Source: JAHJSY01 sp964557155
Lineage (GTDB): Bacteria > Patescibacteriota > Minisyncoccia > Minisyncoccales > GWA2-38-27
Direction: 5' to 3'
DNA length: 7,778 nt
Assembly: GCA_964557155.1 (NCBI GenBank)
Contig: CAZKZC010000022.1
Span: 1-7,778, forward strand
Positions 1 through 5,900 of the stretch are shown here, piece by piece; position 1 is the stretch's first letter, and the number at the start of each line of letters is the position of its first letter. A model generated the notes under the pieces. That model worked only from the letters and a program-made list of their open reading frames with translations. It searched no databases and was not told the origin of the DNA. The translations under genes and the position numbers were made by a program.

Positions 1-44
1 TATATAGAAAAGGTCTTAATTAATAAAGATTAATCTGTTTTAAT

Positions 45-599
45 ATGACAATTATTTTATACGCAATAGCTGGCATCCTTGTTCTCTTAGCATTATGGGT
101 TATTTTTACCTATAATAGTTTAGTTTCTTTTCGTAATAGAACAAAAGAGGCCTGGTCAGATATTGATGTTCAATTGAAAAGAAGATACAATTTGATCCCC
201 AATTTAGTGGAAACAGTTAAGGGATATGCTACTCACGAAAGAGAACTTTTAGAAAAAGTTACTCAAGCAAGAGCAAGCGCAATGAATGCTCAAACAATAG
301 ATGAACATTCTAAGGCAGAAAATATGCTTTCTTCAACCTTGAAGAGCTTATTCGCAGTTACAGAAAATTATCCTGACTTAAAGGCTTCTGTTAATTTTCT
401 AGAACTTCAAAGAGAACTTCGCGACACAGAAGATAAAATTCAAGCATCTAGAAGATTCTATAACGGAAATGTTAGAGATATGAATACTAAGATCGAAACT
501 TTTCCTTCAAATGTTATTGCCAATATGTTTAGTTTCAAAAAAGCTGACTTTTTTGAAATTGAAGGCGAAGCTAGAGAACCAGTAAAAGTTAGCTTCTAA
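45..599 (+). CDS. lemA: LemA family membrane protein
   Basis: 184 residues, the usual LemA length. One N-terminal membrane helix (about residues 4-22) is followed by a long helical domain. Family hallmarks are visible: the segment RRYNLIPNLVETVKGYA (46-62), ENYPDLKA (107-114), a TED/KIQASRRFYN stretch (128-140) and FPSN (153-156). LemA proteins are membrane-anchored helical-bundle proteins with the bulk probably outside the cytoplasm. Their biochemical role is poorly defined, but they are often encoded beside M48/HtpX proteases, as here. The stop codon shares one base with the htpX start (TAATG), implying translational coupling. No clear Shine-Dalgarno sequence precedes ATG 45, and only 44 nt of upstream DNA is present, so the promoter cannot be judged. 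Family assignment is firm; function in this organism is inferred. Confidence 0.95.
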   Translation: MTIILYAIAGILVLLALWVIFTYNSLVSFRNRTKEAWSDIDVQLKRRYNLIPNLVETVKGYATHERELLEKVTQARASAMNAQTIDEHSKAENMLSSTLKSLFAVTENYPDLKASVNFLELQRELRDTEDKIQASRRFYNGNVRDMNTKIETFPSNVIANMFSFKKADFFEIEGEAREPVKVSF

Positions 600-1495
600 T
601 GACGCTTTATACTCACGCAACTAGAAACACTCGCAAGACATGGTTATATTTAACTGGCTTCTTGATATTCATAATCCTCGTTGCTTGGGTTGTTTCTTAT
701 TTCTTGGAGACATATCTTGTTTTGTATATAGCTGTAGCTTATAGCGTAATAGCTAGTTTTTCTAGCTATTGGTATTCTGACAAGATTGTTTTAGCTTTAA
801 CAGGAGCGAAGTTTATAGAGAAAAAAGATAATCCGGAACTATACCGCCTAGTTGAAAATTTATGTATTACGGCTGGTTTACCGTTACCTAAAATATATAT
901 CATTGATGAAAACCAGCCGAATGCTTTTGCTACTGGTCGTAATCCCAAACATGGAGTTGTTGCTGTGACCAAAGGACTTTTAGATCGATTAGATAGGGCT
1001 GAATTAGAAGGAGTTATCGCTCATGAATTATCTCATATTGGCAACAAAGATACATTATTACAAACATTGGTAGTTGTTTTAACGGGTGTTATTATAATAA
1101 TGACCGATTTCTTTTTTAAGATTTCTTTTTGGGGAGGGCGAAGGAATAATAGAAACAATAAAGCTCAAACAATAATGTTTTTTGTTGCTTTAGCTTTAGC
1201 GATTCTAGCTCCCTTATTAGCCATTTTAATTAAAATGGCTATTTCTAGGAAAAGAGAATTTTTAGCCGATGCTTCGGGAGCTTTGTTAACAAGATATCCA
1301 GAAGGACTAGCGAGAGCCCTTGAAAAGATTTCGCAAGATCCTAACCCTATGAGAGTAGCTAATAATTCAACAGCTCATTTGTTTATTTCTTCTCCCTTTA
1401 GAGGAGTACAAAATAAAAGCTGGCTAACAAAATTATTCTTAACCCATCCTCCTGTTGAAGAGCGGTTGAAAGTTCTTCGAGGGATGAGAGTATAA
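599..1495 (+). CDS. htpX: HtpX-type M48 membrane zinc metalloprotease
   Basis: 298 residues, normal for HtpX. Two N-terminal membrane helices (about 15-35 and 38-58) precede the protease domain, and further hydrophobic segments lie at about 152-170 and 190-214. The zinc motif HELSH is at 142-146 (ligands H142 and H146, catalytic E143). The third ligand is E220 in the SRKREFLAD motif (216-224). LTHPPVEERL near the C terminus (281-290) is also typical. HtpX degrades misfolded or damaged integral membrane proteins, with its active site facing the cytoplasm in characterised members. The gene starts at ATG 599 overlapping the lemA stop by one base, so the two are almost certainly one transcript. 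All catalytic residues are intact. Assignment to HtpX rather than another M48 branch rests on the membrane topology and the closing motifs. Confidence 0.94.
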   Translation: MTLYTHATRNTRKTWLYLTGFLIFIILVAWVVSYFLETYLVLYIAVAYSVIASFSSYWYSDKIVLALTGAKFIEKKDNPELYRLVENLCITAGLPLPKIYIIDENQPNAFATGRNPKHGVVAVTKGLLDRLDRAELEGVIAHELSHIGNKDTLLQTLVVVLTGVIIIMTDFFFKISFWGGRRNNRNNKAQTIMFFVALALAILAPLLAILIKMAISRKREFLADASGALLTRYPEGLARALEKISQDPNPMRVANNSTAHLFISSPFRGVQNKSWLTKLFLTHPPVEERLKVLRGMRV

Positions 1496-1499
1496 ATAT

Positions 1500-2033
1500 A
1501 TGCATTGTCCAATTTGTAAAGATATAAAATTAAAAGATATTTTACTATATAATATTAATATTGATTATTGTCCAAAATGTCTTGGTGTTTGGTTTGATAG
1601 AGATGAGTTAAGACAAGCCAAAGACGAGAAAGATGAAAATCTTGACTGGTTAGATATTGATCTCTGGAGCAATCAAAAAGATTTTAAAGTTTCTTATGGG
1701 ATAAGGCTATGCCCTTCTTGTCGAATCCCTACTTATGAGGTATATTATGGGGACTCAAAGATAGTTGTTGATGTTTGTAAGGCCTGCCATGGTGTTTGGC
1801 TTGATAGAGCCGAGTTTAAAAAAATAGTAGAATGGTTAAAAGAAAAAGCAGATTATGAAGTAATGAATAATTATTCCAAGAACCTATTTAAGGAGTTTTC
1901 AGAAATATTTACTGGCCCAGATCCATTAAGAGATGAAATTCTTGATCTTATAACTATTCTAAAATTGTTCAGTTACAAATTCGGAGGCAAACATCCCCTA
2001 CTTTCAGAATTTCTTTTAACATCACCTAAATAA
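1500..2033 (+). CDS. Protein with two TFIIB-type zinc ribbons (zf-TFIIB family)
   Basis: 177 residues. Two similar zinc-binding units are present. The first uses C3/C6 and C24/C27 followed by GVWFDRDEL (29-37). The second uses C71/C74 and C93/C96 followed by HGVWLDRAEF (97-106). The pattern CPxC...CPKC-x-GVWxDRxEL is the signature of the zf-TFIIB family of small bacterial proteins, whose molecular role is unknown. The remaining C-terminal part (about 107-177) is helical and charged with no recognised domain. The start lies 4 nt after the htpX stop, so the gene is probably the third member of the lemA-htpX operon; a weak purine-rich stretch (GAGGG, 1479-1483) is rather far upstream for a ribosome site. 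The duplicated ribbon suggests internal duplication. Family call is strong; no function is claimed. Confidence 0.88.
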   Translation: MHCPICKDIKLKDILLYNINIDYCPKCLGVWFDRDELRQAKDEKDENLDWLDIDLWSNQKDFKVSYGIRLCPSCRIPTYEVYYGDSKIVVDVCKACHGVWLDRAEFKKIVEWLKEKADYEVMNNYSKNLFKEFSEIFTGPDPLRDEILDLITILKLFSYKFGGKHPLLSEFLLTSPK

Positions 2034-2036
2034 AAA

Positions 2037-2124
2037 GGAAGGGTCGCATAGTGGCCTAGTGCAACGGCTTGGAAAGCCGTGGCCCTTAGGGGTCTCGTGG
2101 GTTCAAATCCCACCCCTTCCGCCA
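2037..2124 (+). tRNA. tRNA-Ser (anticodon GGA)
   Basis: Full class II cloverleaf. Acceptor stem GGAAGGG (2037-2043) pairs with CCCTTCC (2114-2120), with discriminator G2121 and an encoded CCA (2122-2124). D stem is GCA/TGC (2046-2048 with 2060-2062). Anticodon stem ACGGC/GCCGT (2064-2068 with 2076-2080) encloses loop TTGGAAA, giving anticodon GGA at 2071-2073, which reads UCC/UCU serine codons. A long variable arm (about 2081-2096) and T arm GTGGG/CCCAC (2097-2101 with 2109-2113) fit tRNA-Ser. It begins only 3 nt after the zinc-ribbon gene stop, and I found no convincing own promoter, so it may be cut from the lemA-operon transcript. Confidence 0.97.
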
Positions 2125-2170
2125 ATTTTCCGAATTCGACTTTAATAGAAAAAATAATAAGAAATAAACT

Positions 2171-3043
2171 ATGAAAGAGAAAAATAAATTAATTGTTATT
2201 TTTGAAGAACAACCAGTGCGTCGTTCTTGGGATAATAAAAAAGAAAAATGGTATTTTTCAGTTGTTGATATTGTTAGAATTTTGACTAAAAGTGTTGATT
2301 CCGGAGCTTATTGGAGAAAATTGAAACAAAGATTAAAAAAGGAAGGAAGTGAGGTCGTGACAAATTGTCACGAACTGAAATTAATTGCTAAAGATGGGAA
2401 GAAATACTTAACTGATGTTGCTGATGTAGAAACAATTTTACGATTAGTGCAGTCAATTCCAAGTCCAAAAGCAGAGCCAATAAAATTATGGCTAGCAAAA
2501 GTTGGATATGAAAGAATGCAAGAGACAATTGACCCTGAATTATCAATTGGTCGTGGTAGAAAAAACTGGCAAGCCATGGGTAGAAGTAAAAAATGGATTG
2601 AGCAAAGAATGTTAGGCGTGGAAACAAGAAATAAATTAACTGATTATTGGAGCGACCATGGTGTAAATAAAAACGATGAGTTTGCTAAACTCACGAATAT
2701 TATTCATCAAGAGTGGAGTGGACTTTCGGTAAAAAGTCACAAAAATTTAAAAAGACTTAAAACTCAAAATTTACGGGATCATATGAGTGAGGCAGAAATA
2801 ATTTTTACCGCCTTAGCTGAATTATCTACTCGTCAAATTGCTGAAAAAGAAAAAGCCGAAGGATACAATCCAAATGAGAACGTTGCTCATAGAGGCGGAA
2901 AAATTTCAGGAAATGCAAGAAGGCAATTAGAACAAGAGACAGGTAAAAAGGTAGCAAGCAAAGAAAATTACTTAAAACCAAAAAAAGAAACCAAAAAACT
3001 AAAAAACAAAAAAGATAAAAAAATATTAATTATATGGATTTAA
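2171..3043 (+). CDS. Bro-N domain / DinD-like protein (phage antirepressor-type)
   Basis: 290 residues. The N-terminal part (about 5-115) reads as a Bro-N domain, found in phage antirepressors and baculovirus BRO proteins: WYFSVVDIVRIL (27-38), DGKKYLTDVADVETILRLVQ (75-94) and IPSPKAEPIKLWLAKVGYER (96-115). The C-terminal part (about 150-270) resembles E. coli DinD: GLSVKSHKNLKRLKTQNLRDHMSEAE (184-209), an N-rich patch and GNARRQLEQETGKK (247-260). E. coli DinD is a LexA-regulated protein reported to inhibit RecA; Bro-N domains bind DNA. The chromosomal job of this fused form is not established. The last 20 or so residues are lysine-rich and come from runs of 6-7 A. It starts 46 nt after tRNA-Ser with no clear ribosome site or LexA-like box, and overlaps the next gene by 10 nt. 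A 9-bp-arm inverted repeat lies inside the gene. This may be a domesticated phage-derived gene; that is inference. Confidence 0.85.
   Translation: MKEKNKLIVIFEEQPVRRSWDNKKEKWYFSVVDIVRILTKSVDSGAYWRKLKQRLKKEGSEVVTNCHELKLIAKDGKKYLTDVADVETILRLVQSIPSPKAEPIKLWLAKVGYERMQETIDPELSIGRGRKNWQAMGRSKKWIEQRMLGVETRNKLTDYWSDHGVNKNDEFAKLTNIIHQEWSGLSVKSHKNLKRLKTQNLRDHMSEAEIIFTALAELSTRQIAEKEKAEGYNPNENVAHRGGKISGNARRQLEQETGKKVASKENYLKPKKETKKLKNKKDKKILIIWI
2355..2373. repeat. 19-nt perfect inverted repeat inside the Bro-N gene
   Basis: TCGTGACAAATTGTCACGA has 9-bp perfectly complementary arms (2355-2363 and 2365-2373) around a single central A. A further G-C pair (2353/2375) follows one mismatch. It encodes residues around VVTNCHE of the Bro-N domain. 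It could be a protein-binding site or RNA hairpin, or simply a by-product of a conserved peptide. Confidence 0.6.
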
Positions 3044-3330
3044 CGCAAATTACCTTCGCAGCATTAATTGGAATATTTACCGTAACAGTTGGTATTCTTG
3101 TTAAGGTACTGGGATTTCCAGATCAATTTTGGAAGAATTATAAACGCAAGTCAACAGAAGGATTGTCAGTGTTACTTTATATACTGACATTCGTTTCTTA
3201 TATATTATGGACAACTCATGGTGTCTTTCAAGGTGATTGGGTTTTAATAATTGGACAAGGGTTTGGTATTATCATAACAGGAATGATTGTTGTACAAATA
3301 ATAATTTATAGGAAGAAACATGATAGATGA
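3034..3330 (+). CDS. PQ-loop / SemiSWEET-like three-helix membrane protein
   Basis: 98 residues with three predicted membrane helices (about 5-27, 45-64 and 69-91), the size and layout of a bacterial SemiSWEET, which works as a dimer to pass small sugars. After helix 1 it carries FPDQFWKNYKRKSTEGLS (28-45), matching the PQ-loop pattern (here P-D-Q rather than P-Q) and the S-x-x-GLS element opening helix 2. In helix 3 the region where sugar-transporting SemiSWEETs have a conserved Asn reads IIGQGFG (72-78), so substrate and even sugar transport are uncertain. A more neutral PQ-loop label is safe. ATG 3034 overlaps the Bro-N/DinD-like stop by 10 nt and the stop TGA (3328-3330) overlaps the next gene by 11 nt, indicating a shared transcript and probable coupling. 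Confidence 0.82.
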   Translation: MDLTQITFAALIGIFTVTVGILVKVLGFPDQFWKNYKRKSTEGLSVLLYILTFVSYILWTTHGVFQGDWVLIIGQGFGIIITGMIVVQIIIYRKKHDR

Positions 3331-3508
3331 AGAAACTTATGAAAAAGAAATGGAGTTGTGTAAAAAGTTATCTTCAGAAAATAATGGTAAATGTAAATGG
3401 GGTGTCTGTAAAGATTGTGGTGTAATCCCACTTCTTCATAAATTGCACAAAGGAGAAGTATTAGAAAAACTGGAAGATATAGAGGAAATAAAAAGGGGAT
3501 TAAAATAA
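3320..3508 (+). CDS. Small cysteine-containing hypothetical protein (62 aa)
   Basis: I do not recognise a named family. It is a soluble, charged 62-residue protein with C14, C25, C30 and C33 in the segment KCKWGVCKDCG (24-34), followed by IPLLHKLHKGEVLE (36-49) containing H40 and H43. The CxxxxC-x2-C pattern with an extra upstream Cys could bind a metal, but the spacing is not that of a classical zinc ribbon. It begins inside the PQ-loop gene (11-nt overlap) with a plausible ribosome site, AGGAAG (3310-3315), four bases before the ATG, and ends 8 nt before the HD-domain gene. The overlap, ribosome site and coding-like composition support it as real. The shared operon suggests a link with the PQ-loop or HD proteins; no function is claimed. 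Confidence 0.7.
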   Translation: MIDEETYEKEMELCKKLSSENNGKCKWGVCKDCGVIPLLHKLHKGEVLEKLEDIEEIKRGLK

Positions 3509-3516
3509 ATAAAAAT

Positions 3517-4125
3517 ATGGGAGAAGCGATTAATATTTTAGAATTTTTAAAGTTTTCTGAAAAGCTAAAAACTCAGAAAAGATCAGTTCAAAATTCAGAT
3601 AAGGATTATGAAAGTAGCGCTGATCATTCGTGGCATCTTGCCTTAATGGCTCTTTTGGTAGAGCCTCATCTTAAAGAGAAAATAAATCTTTTGAAGACAT
3701 TGAAAATGATTATTGTCCACGATCTTACAGAAGCCGAAATTGGTGATTTGCCCTATGAGAGAGGTATTAATAATTCCTTGTTATTCAATAAAAAAGAGAG
3801 AGAAGAGAAAGAAGAAATTGAAAGAATCAGGCAAGAGGTTTCTAAGATTAATAAAAATCTTTCAGAAGAAATATATTCTCTTTGGCATGAATACAAAGAG
3901 CGTAAAACAAAAGAGGCATTATTTGTTAAAGCACTCGATTCCATGGAGGCGAATTTCCAATCAATAATATTAGAAGACATTAGTTATTGGGGTGATCTTG
4001 ATCATGAGATGTTTGTAAATAAAGCTGATAAATATTGTAAACACGAAGAAATTCTTAAAGAACTAAATTCAGAAATCTCAAAAAGAATGAAAAAAGAAAT
4101 AACTAAAGTGAAGAATAAAGAATAG
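3517..4125 (+). CDS. HD-domain phosphohydrolase, YfbR/HDDC2-like 5'-deoxynucleotidase
   Basis: 202 residues, like E. coli YfbR (about 199). The metal-binding HD signature is present: H37 in SSADHSWHLALMA (33-45), H68-D69 in IIVHDLTEAEIGDLP (65-79) and D141 in VKALDSMEAN (137-146). E72 and D77 sit where YfbR has its catalytic and metal-supporting acidic residues, and R22 may match the substrate-contacting Arg of that family. YfbR-type enzymes remove phosphate from deoxyribonucleoside 5'-monophosphates, using divalent metal, in the cytoplasm. Residues 92-135 are strongly charged helices and the C terminus is lysine-rich. The start is 8 nt after the small Cys gene; the nearest G-rich stretch (GGGG, 3495-3498) is too far upstream for a normal ribosome site. 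HD superfamily is certain; the precise substrate is inferred. Confidence 0.86.
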   Translation: MGEAINILEFLKFSEKLKTQKRSVQNSDKDYESSADHSWHLALMALLVEPHLKEKINLLKTLKMIIVHDLTEAEIGDLPYERGINNSLLFNKKEREEKEEIERIRQEVSKINKNLSEEIYSLWHEYKERKTKEALFVKALDSMEANFQSIILEDISYWGDLDHEMFVNKADKYCKHEEILKELNSEISKRMKKEITKVKNKE

Positions 4126-4153
4126 GCTTAGTTTACTTTTTGGGGAGAAAATT

Positions 4154-4171
4154 ATACTATACATATAGTAT
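4154..4171 (+). promoter_or_regulatory. Inverted repeat and possible promoter at the dnaG start
   Basis: ATACTATA (4154-4161) and TATAGTAT (4164-4171) are perfect 8-bp arms around CA; the right arm runs into the dnaG ATG (4170-4172). TATACT (4153-4158) matches the -10 consensus at 5 of 6, with TTTACT (4132-4137) as a poor -35 at a short 15-nt spacing. If used, the transcript would be nearly leaderless. GGGGAG (4142-4146) resembles a ribosome site but lies about 23 nt before the ATG. The palindrome is plain; its role as operator, promoter or start-site hairpin is inferred. Confidence 0.4.
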
Positions 4172-5900
4172 GATCAATTCTCCTGTAGAAGATATTAAAA
4201 ATAGATTAGATCTGGTTGATATTATCAGGGGCTATATTAAGTTGCAAAAGGCAGGAGCTAATTATAGAGCTGTTTGCCCTTTTCATAATGAGAAAAAGCC
4301 CTCTTTTTTTGTTTCTCCAGCTCGTCAAATTTGGCATTGTTTTGGGTCATGTAGCGAAGGAGGTGACATGTTTAAATTTGTTATGAAAGTAGAGGGTGTT
4401 GAGTTTGGAGACGCTTTAAGAATTTTAGCCCAAAAGGCAGGAGTGGAGTTAAAAAAACAAGATCCTAAATTAGTAACAGAACGACAAAGATTATATGAAA
4501 TTACTAGCTTAGCTTCTAGGTTCTTTGAAACACAATTAGAACAAAGTATTGTTGGTAAAGAAGCCAAGAAATATCTTTTAGATAGAGGGATGAGTGAAGA
4601 AACTATTAAAAAATGGAAAGTAGGTTATTCTCCTGATGTTTGGCAAGGTCTTTATAACTTCCTAACGGGTAAGGGTTATAGGGGTGATGAGATAGAAAGA
4701 GTTGGCTTGGCTTTGAAGGCAAGAACAGGAAGACAGTACGATAGATTTAGAGGAAGGATTGTATTCCCTATTTTTGATTTAAGTTCTCAGATTGTTGGTT
4801 TTGGCGGAAGAGTTTTTAAACAAACAAAAAGACATGACGGACAGGAAGAAGCGAAATACATCAATAGTCCAGCTACTCCACTATATGATAAAAGTAGAAT
4901 ACTTTATGGCTTGAATAAGGCGGGAATAGAAATTAGAAAAAATGATAAATGTATTTTAGTTGAAGGATATATGGATGTAATAATGGTCAATCAAGCAGGG
5001 TTTGAAAATGTTGTTGCTACTTCTGGAACGGCCTTAACGCCTTATCAATTGAGAATACTGAAACGCTATTCAGATAATCTTTTAACTGCTTTTGATATGG
5101 ATTTGGCTGGAAATTCAGCAACTAAGAGAGGAATAGATTTAGCCCAAGCGGAAGGGTTTAATATTAAAATAGTAACAATGCCAGAAGGAAAAGATCCAGC
5201 CGATGTTGCATTGGAGGGTTCAGAGAAGTTAAAAGAATTAGTTGATAACGCTAAATCAATCCATGATTTCTATTTTGATAATGCATTTTCTAAATATGAT
5301 AAGAATACATTAGATGGCAAGAGAGATATTTCCAAAACTTTGTTGCCTATTATAAAGAAGATACCCAACAAAATAGAACAGACAATTTGGGTGCAAAGTT
5401 TAACAAAAGGGTTAGGCGTGAAAGAAGAAGATGTCTTAGAGGAATTAGCTAAAACAACCCTAAATCAGAATGAATTTAATTCGGAGCAAGAGTCGAAACA
5501 TGTAGAAGGCAGAAAAACAAGAAAGGAAATGTTAGAAGAAAGATTAGCTATTTTAATAATTAAACATCCAGAGAATGCTAATCTTATTAAGCAAGAGGAT
5601 TTGAAAGTTTTCTCTCTTGCTATGGTTAATGTTATTGACTCTTTAAAACATCCGCCAGCTGGCGGAAAAGAAAGTGATAAACTGAACTATCTAAAATTAA
5701 AAGCAGATATTGAGATACTTGATATTGATCCCGAGCAAGAATTCAGAAATTGTTTTGAAGAATTAACGATGTTGGTTGTCAAAGATAGTTTGAATAATAT
5801 TTCCAGAGAAATAAAGCAAGCAGAACAAGATGAAAATTTTACGAAAGTTGAAGAATTAACAAATAATTTTAAGAATTTATGCCAAGAAAGAAAATCGTAA
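4170..5900 (+). CDS. dnaG: DNA primase DnaG
   Basis: 576 residues from ATG 4170. A TTG at 4140 would add ten residues, but the ATG gives the standard primase opening (INSPVEDIKNRLDLVDII). DnaG makes the RNA primers for replication. Zinc-binding domain: C36-x2-H39, then C57-x3-C61, so the second pair has one more residue than the usual CxxC. RNA polymerase core: AKYINSPATPLYDKSRILYGL region (228-248). TOPRIM: VEGYMDV (264-270; E265, D269) and FDMDLAG (308-314; D309, D311), the same numbers as the E. coli catalytic residues, followed by KDPAD (341-345). The C-terminal part (about 430-576), expected to bind the replicative helicase, is poorly conserved and contains HPPAGGK encoded by a GC-rich 16-bp palindrome. 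The gene overlaps rpoD by 22 nt. Identity is certain; start choice is likely. Confidence 0.97.
   Translation: MINSPVEDIKNRLDLVDIIRGYIKLQKAGANYRAVCPFHNEKKPSFFVSPARQIWHCFGSCSEGGDMFKFVMKVEGVEFGDALRILAQKAGVELKKQDPKLVTERQRLYEITSLASRFFETQLEQSIVGKEAKKYLLDRGMSEETIKKWKVGYSPDVWQGLYNFLTGKGYRGDEIERVGLALKARTGRQYDRFRGRIVFPIFDLSSQIVGFGGRVFKQTKRHDGQEEAKYINSPATPLYDKSRILYGLNKAGIEIRKNDKCILVEGYMDVIMVNQAGFENVVATSGTALTPYQLRILKRYSDNLLTAFDMDLAGNSATKRGIDLAQAEGFNIKIVTMPEGKDPADVALEGSEKLKELVDNAKSIHDFYFDNAFSKYDKNTLDGKRDISKTLLPIIKKIPNKIEQTIWVQSLTKGLGVKEEDVLEELAKTTLNQNEFNSEQESKHVEGRKTRKEMLEERLAILIIKHPENANLIKQEDLKVFSLAMVNVIDSLKHPPAGGKESDKLNYLKLKADIEILDIDPEQEFRNCFEELTMLVVKDSLNNISREIKQAEQDENFTKVEELTNNFKNLCQERKS
5651..5666. 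repeat. 16-bp perfect GC-rich palindrome within dnaG
   Basis: TCCGCCAGCTGGCGGA is its own exact reverse complement. It is 12/16 G+C within a strongly A+T-rich gene and encodes PPAGG in the linker before the DnaG C-terminal domain. It has the look of a small dispersed palindromic element inserted in frame. I see no second full copy in this window; isolated GGCGGAA half-sites occur near 2893 and 4801. Confidence 0.75.

Noticed and set aside
27..36. AGATTAATCT palindrome before lemA
   Set aside because: Ten bases of A+T-rich sequence, likely by chance; upstream DNA is cut off.
766..972. Minus-strand open frame inside htpX
   Set aside because: Antisense to a clear protease gene, with no family resemblance or ribosome site.
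2131..2138. CGAATTCG palindrome between tRNA-Ser and the Bro-N gene
   Set aside because: Only 8 bp with no T-run or longer pairing; too short to call an operator, SOS box or terminator.
2097..2170. Possible integration (attachment) site at the tRNA-Ser 3' end next to a phage-like gene
   Set aside because: No second copy of the tRNA 3' end and no integrase is visible in the window; only the gene's position suggests it.
2368..2627. Two overlapping minus-strand open frames inside the Bro-N/DinD-like gene
   Set aside because: Shadow frames; the plus-strand product matches known domains throughout.
3713..3980. Plus and minus alternative frames within the HD-domain gene
   Set aside because: They lie in a low-complexity A-rich segment of a gene whose HD motifs are intact.
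4140..4169. TTG start giving ten extra residues on DnaG
   Set aside because: ATG 4170 gives the conserved primase N terminus, and the upstream part overlaps the putative promoter and palindrome.
4325..4567. Minus-strand open frame inside dnaG
   Set aside because: Antisense to the zinc-ribbon and core-domain coding sequence; no independent support.
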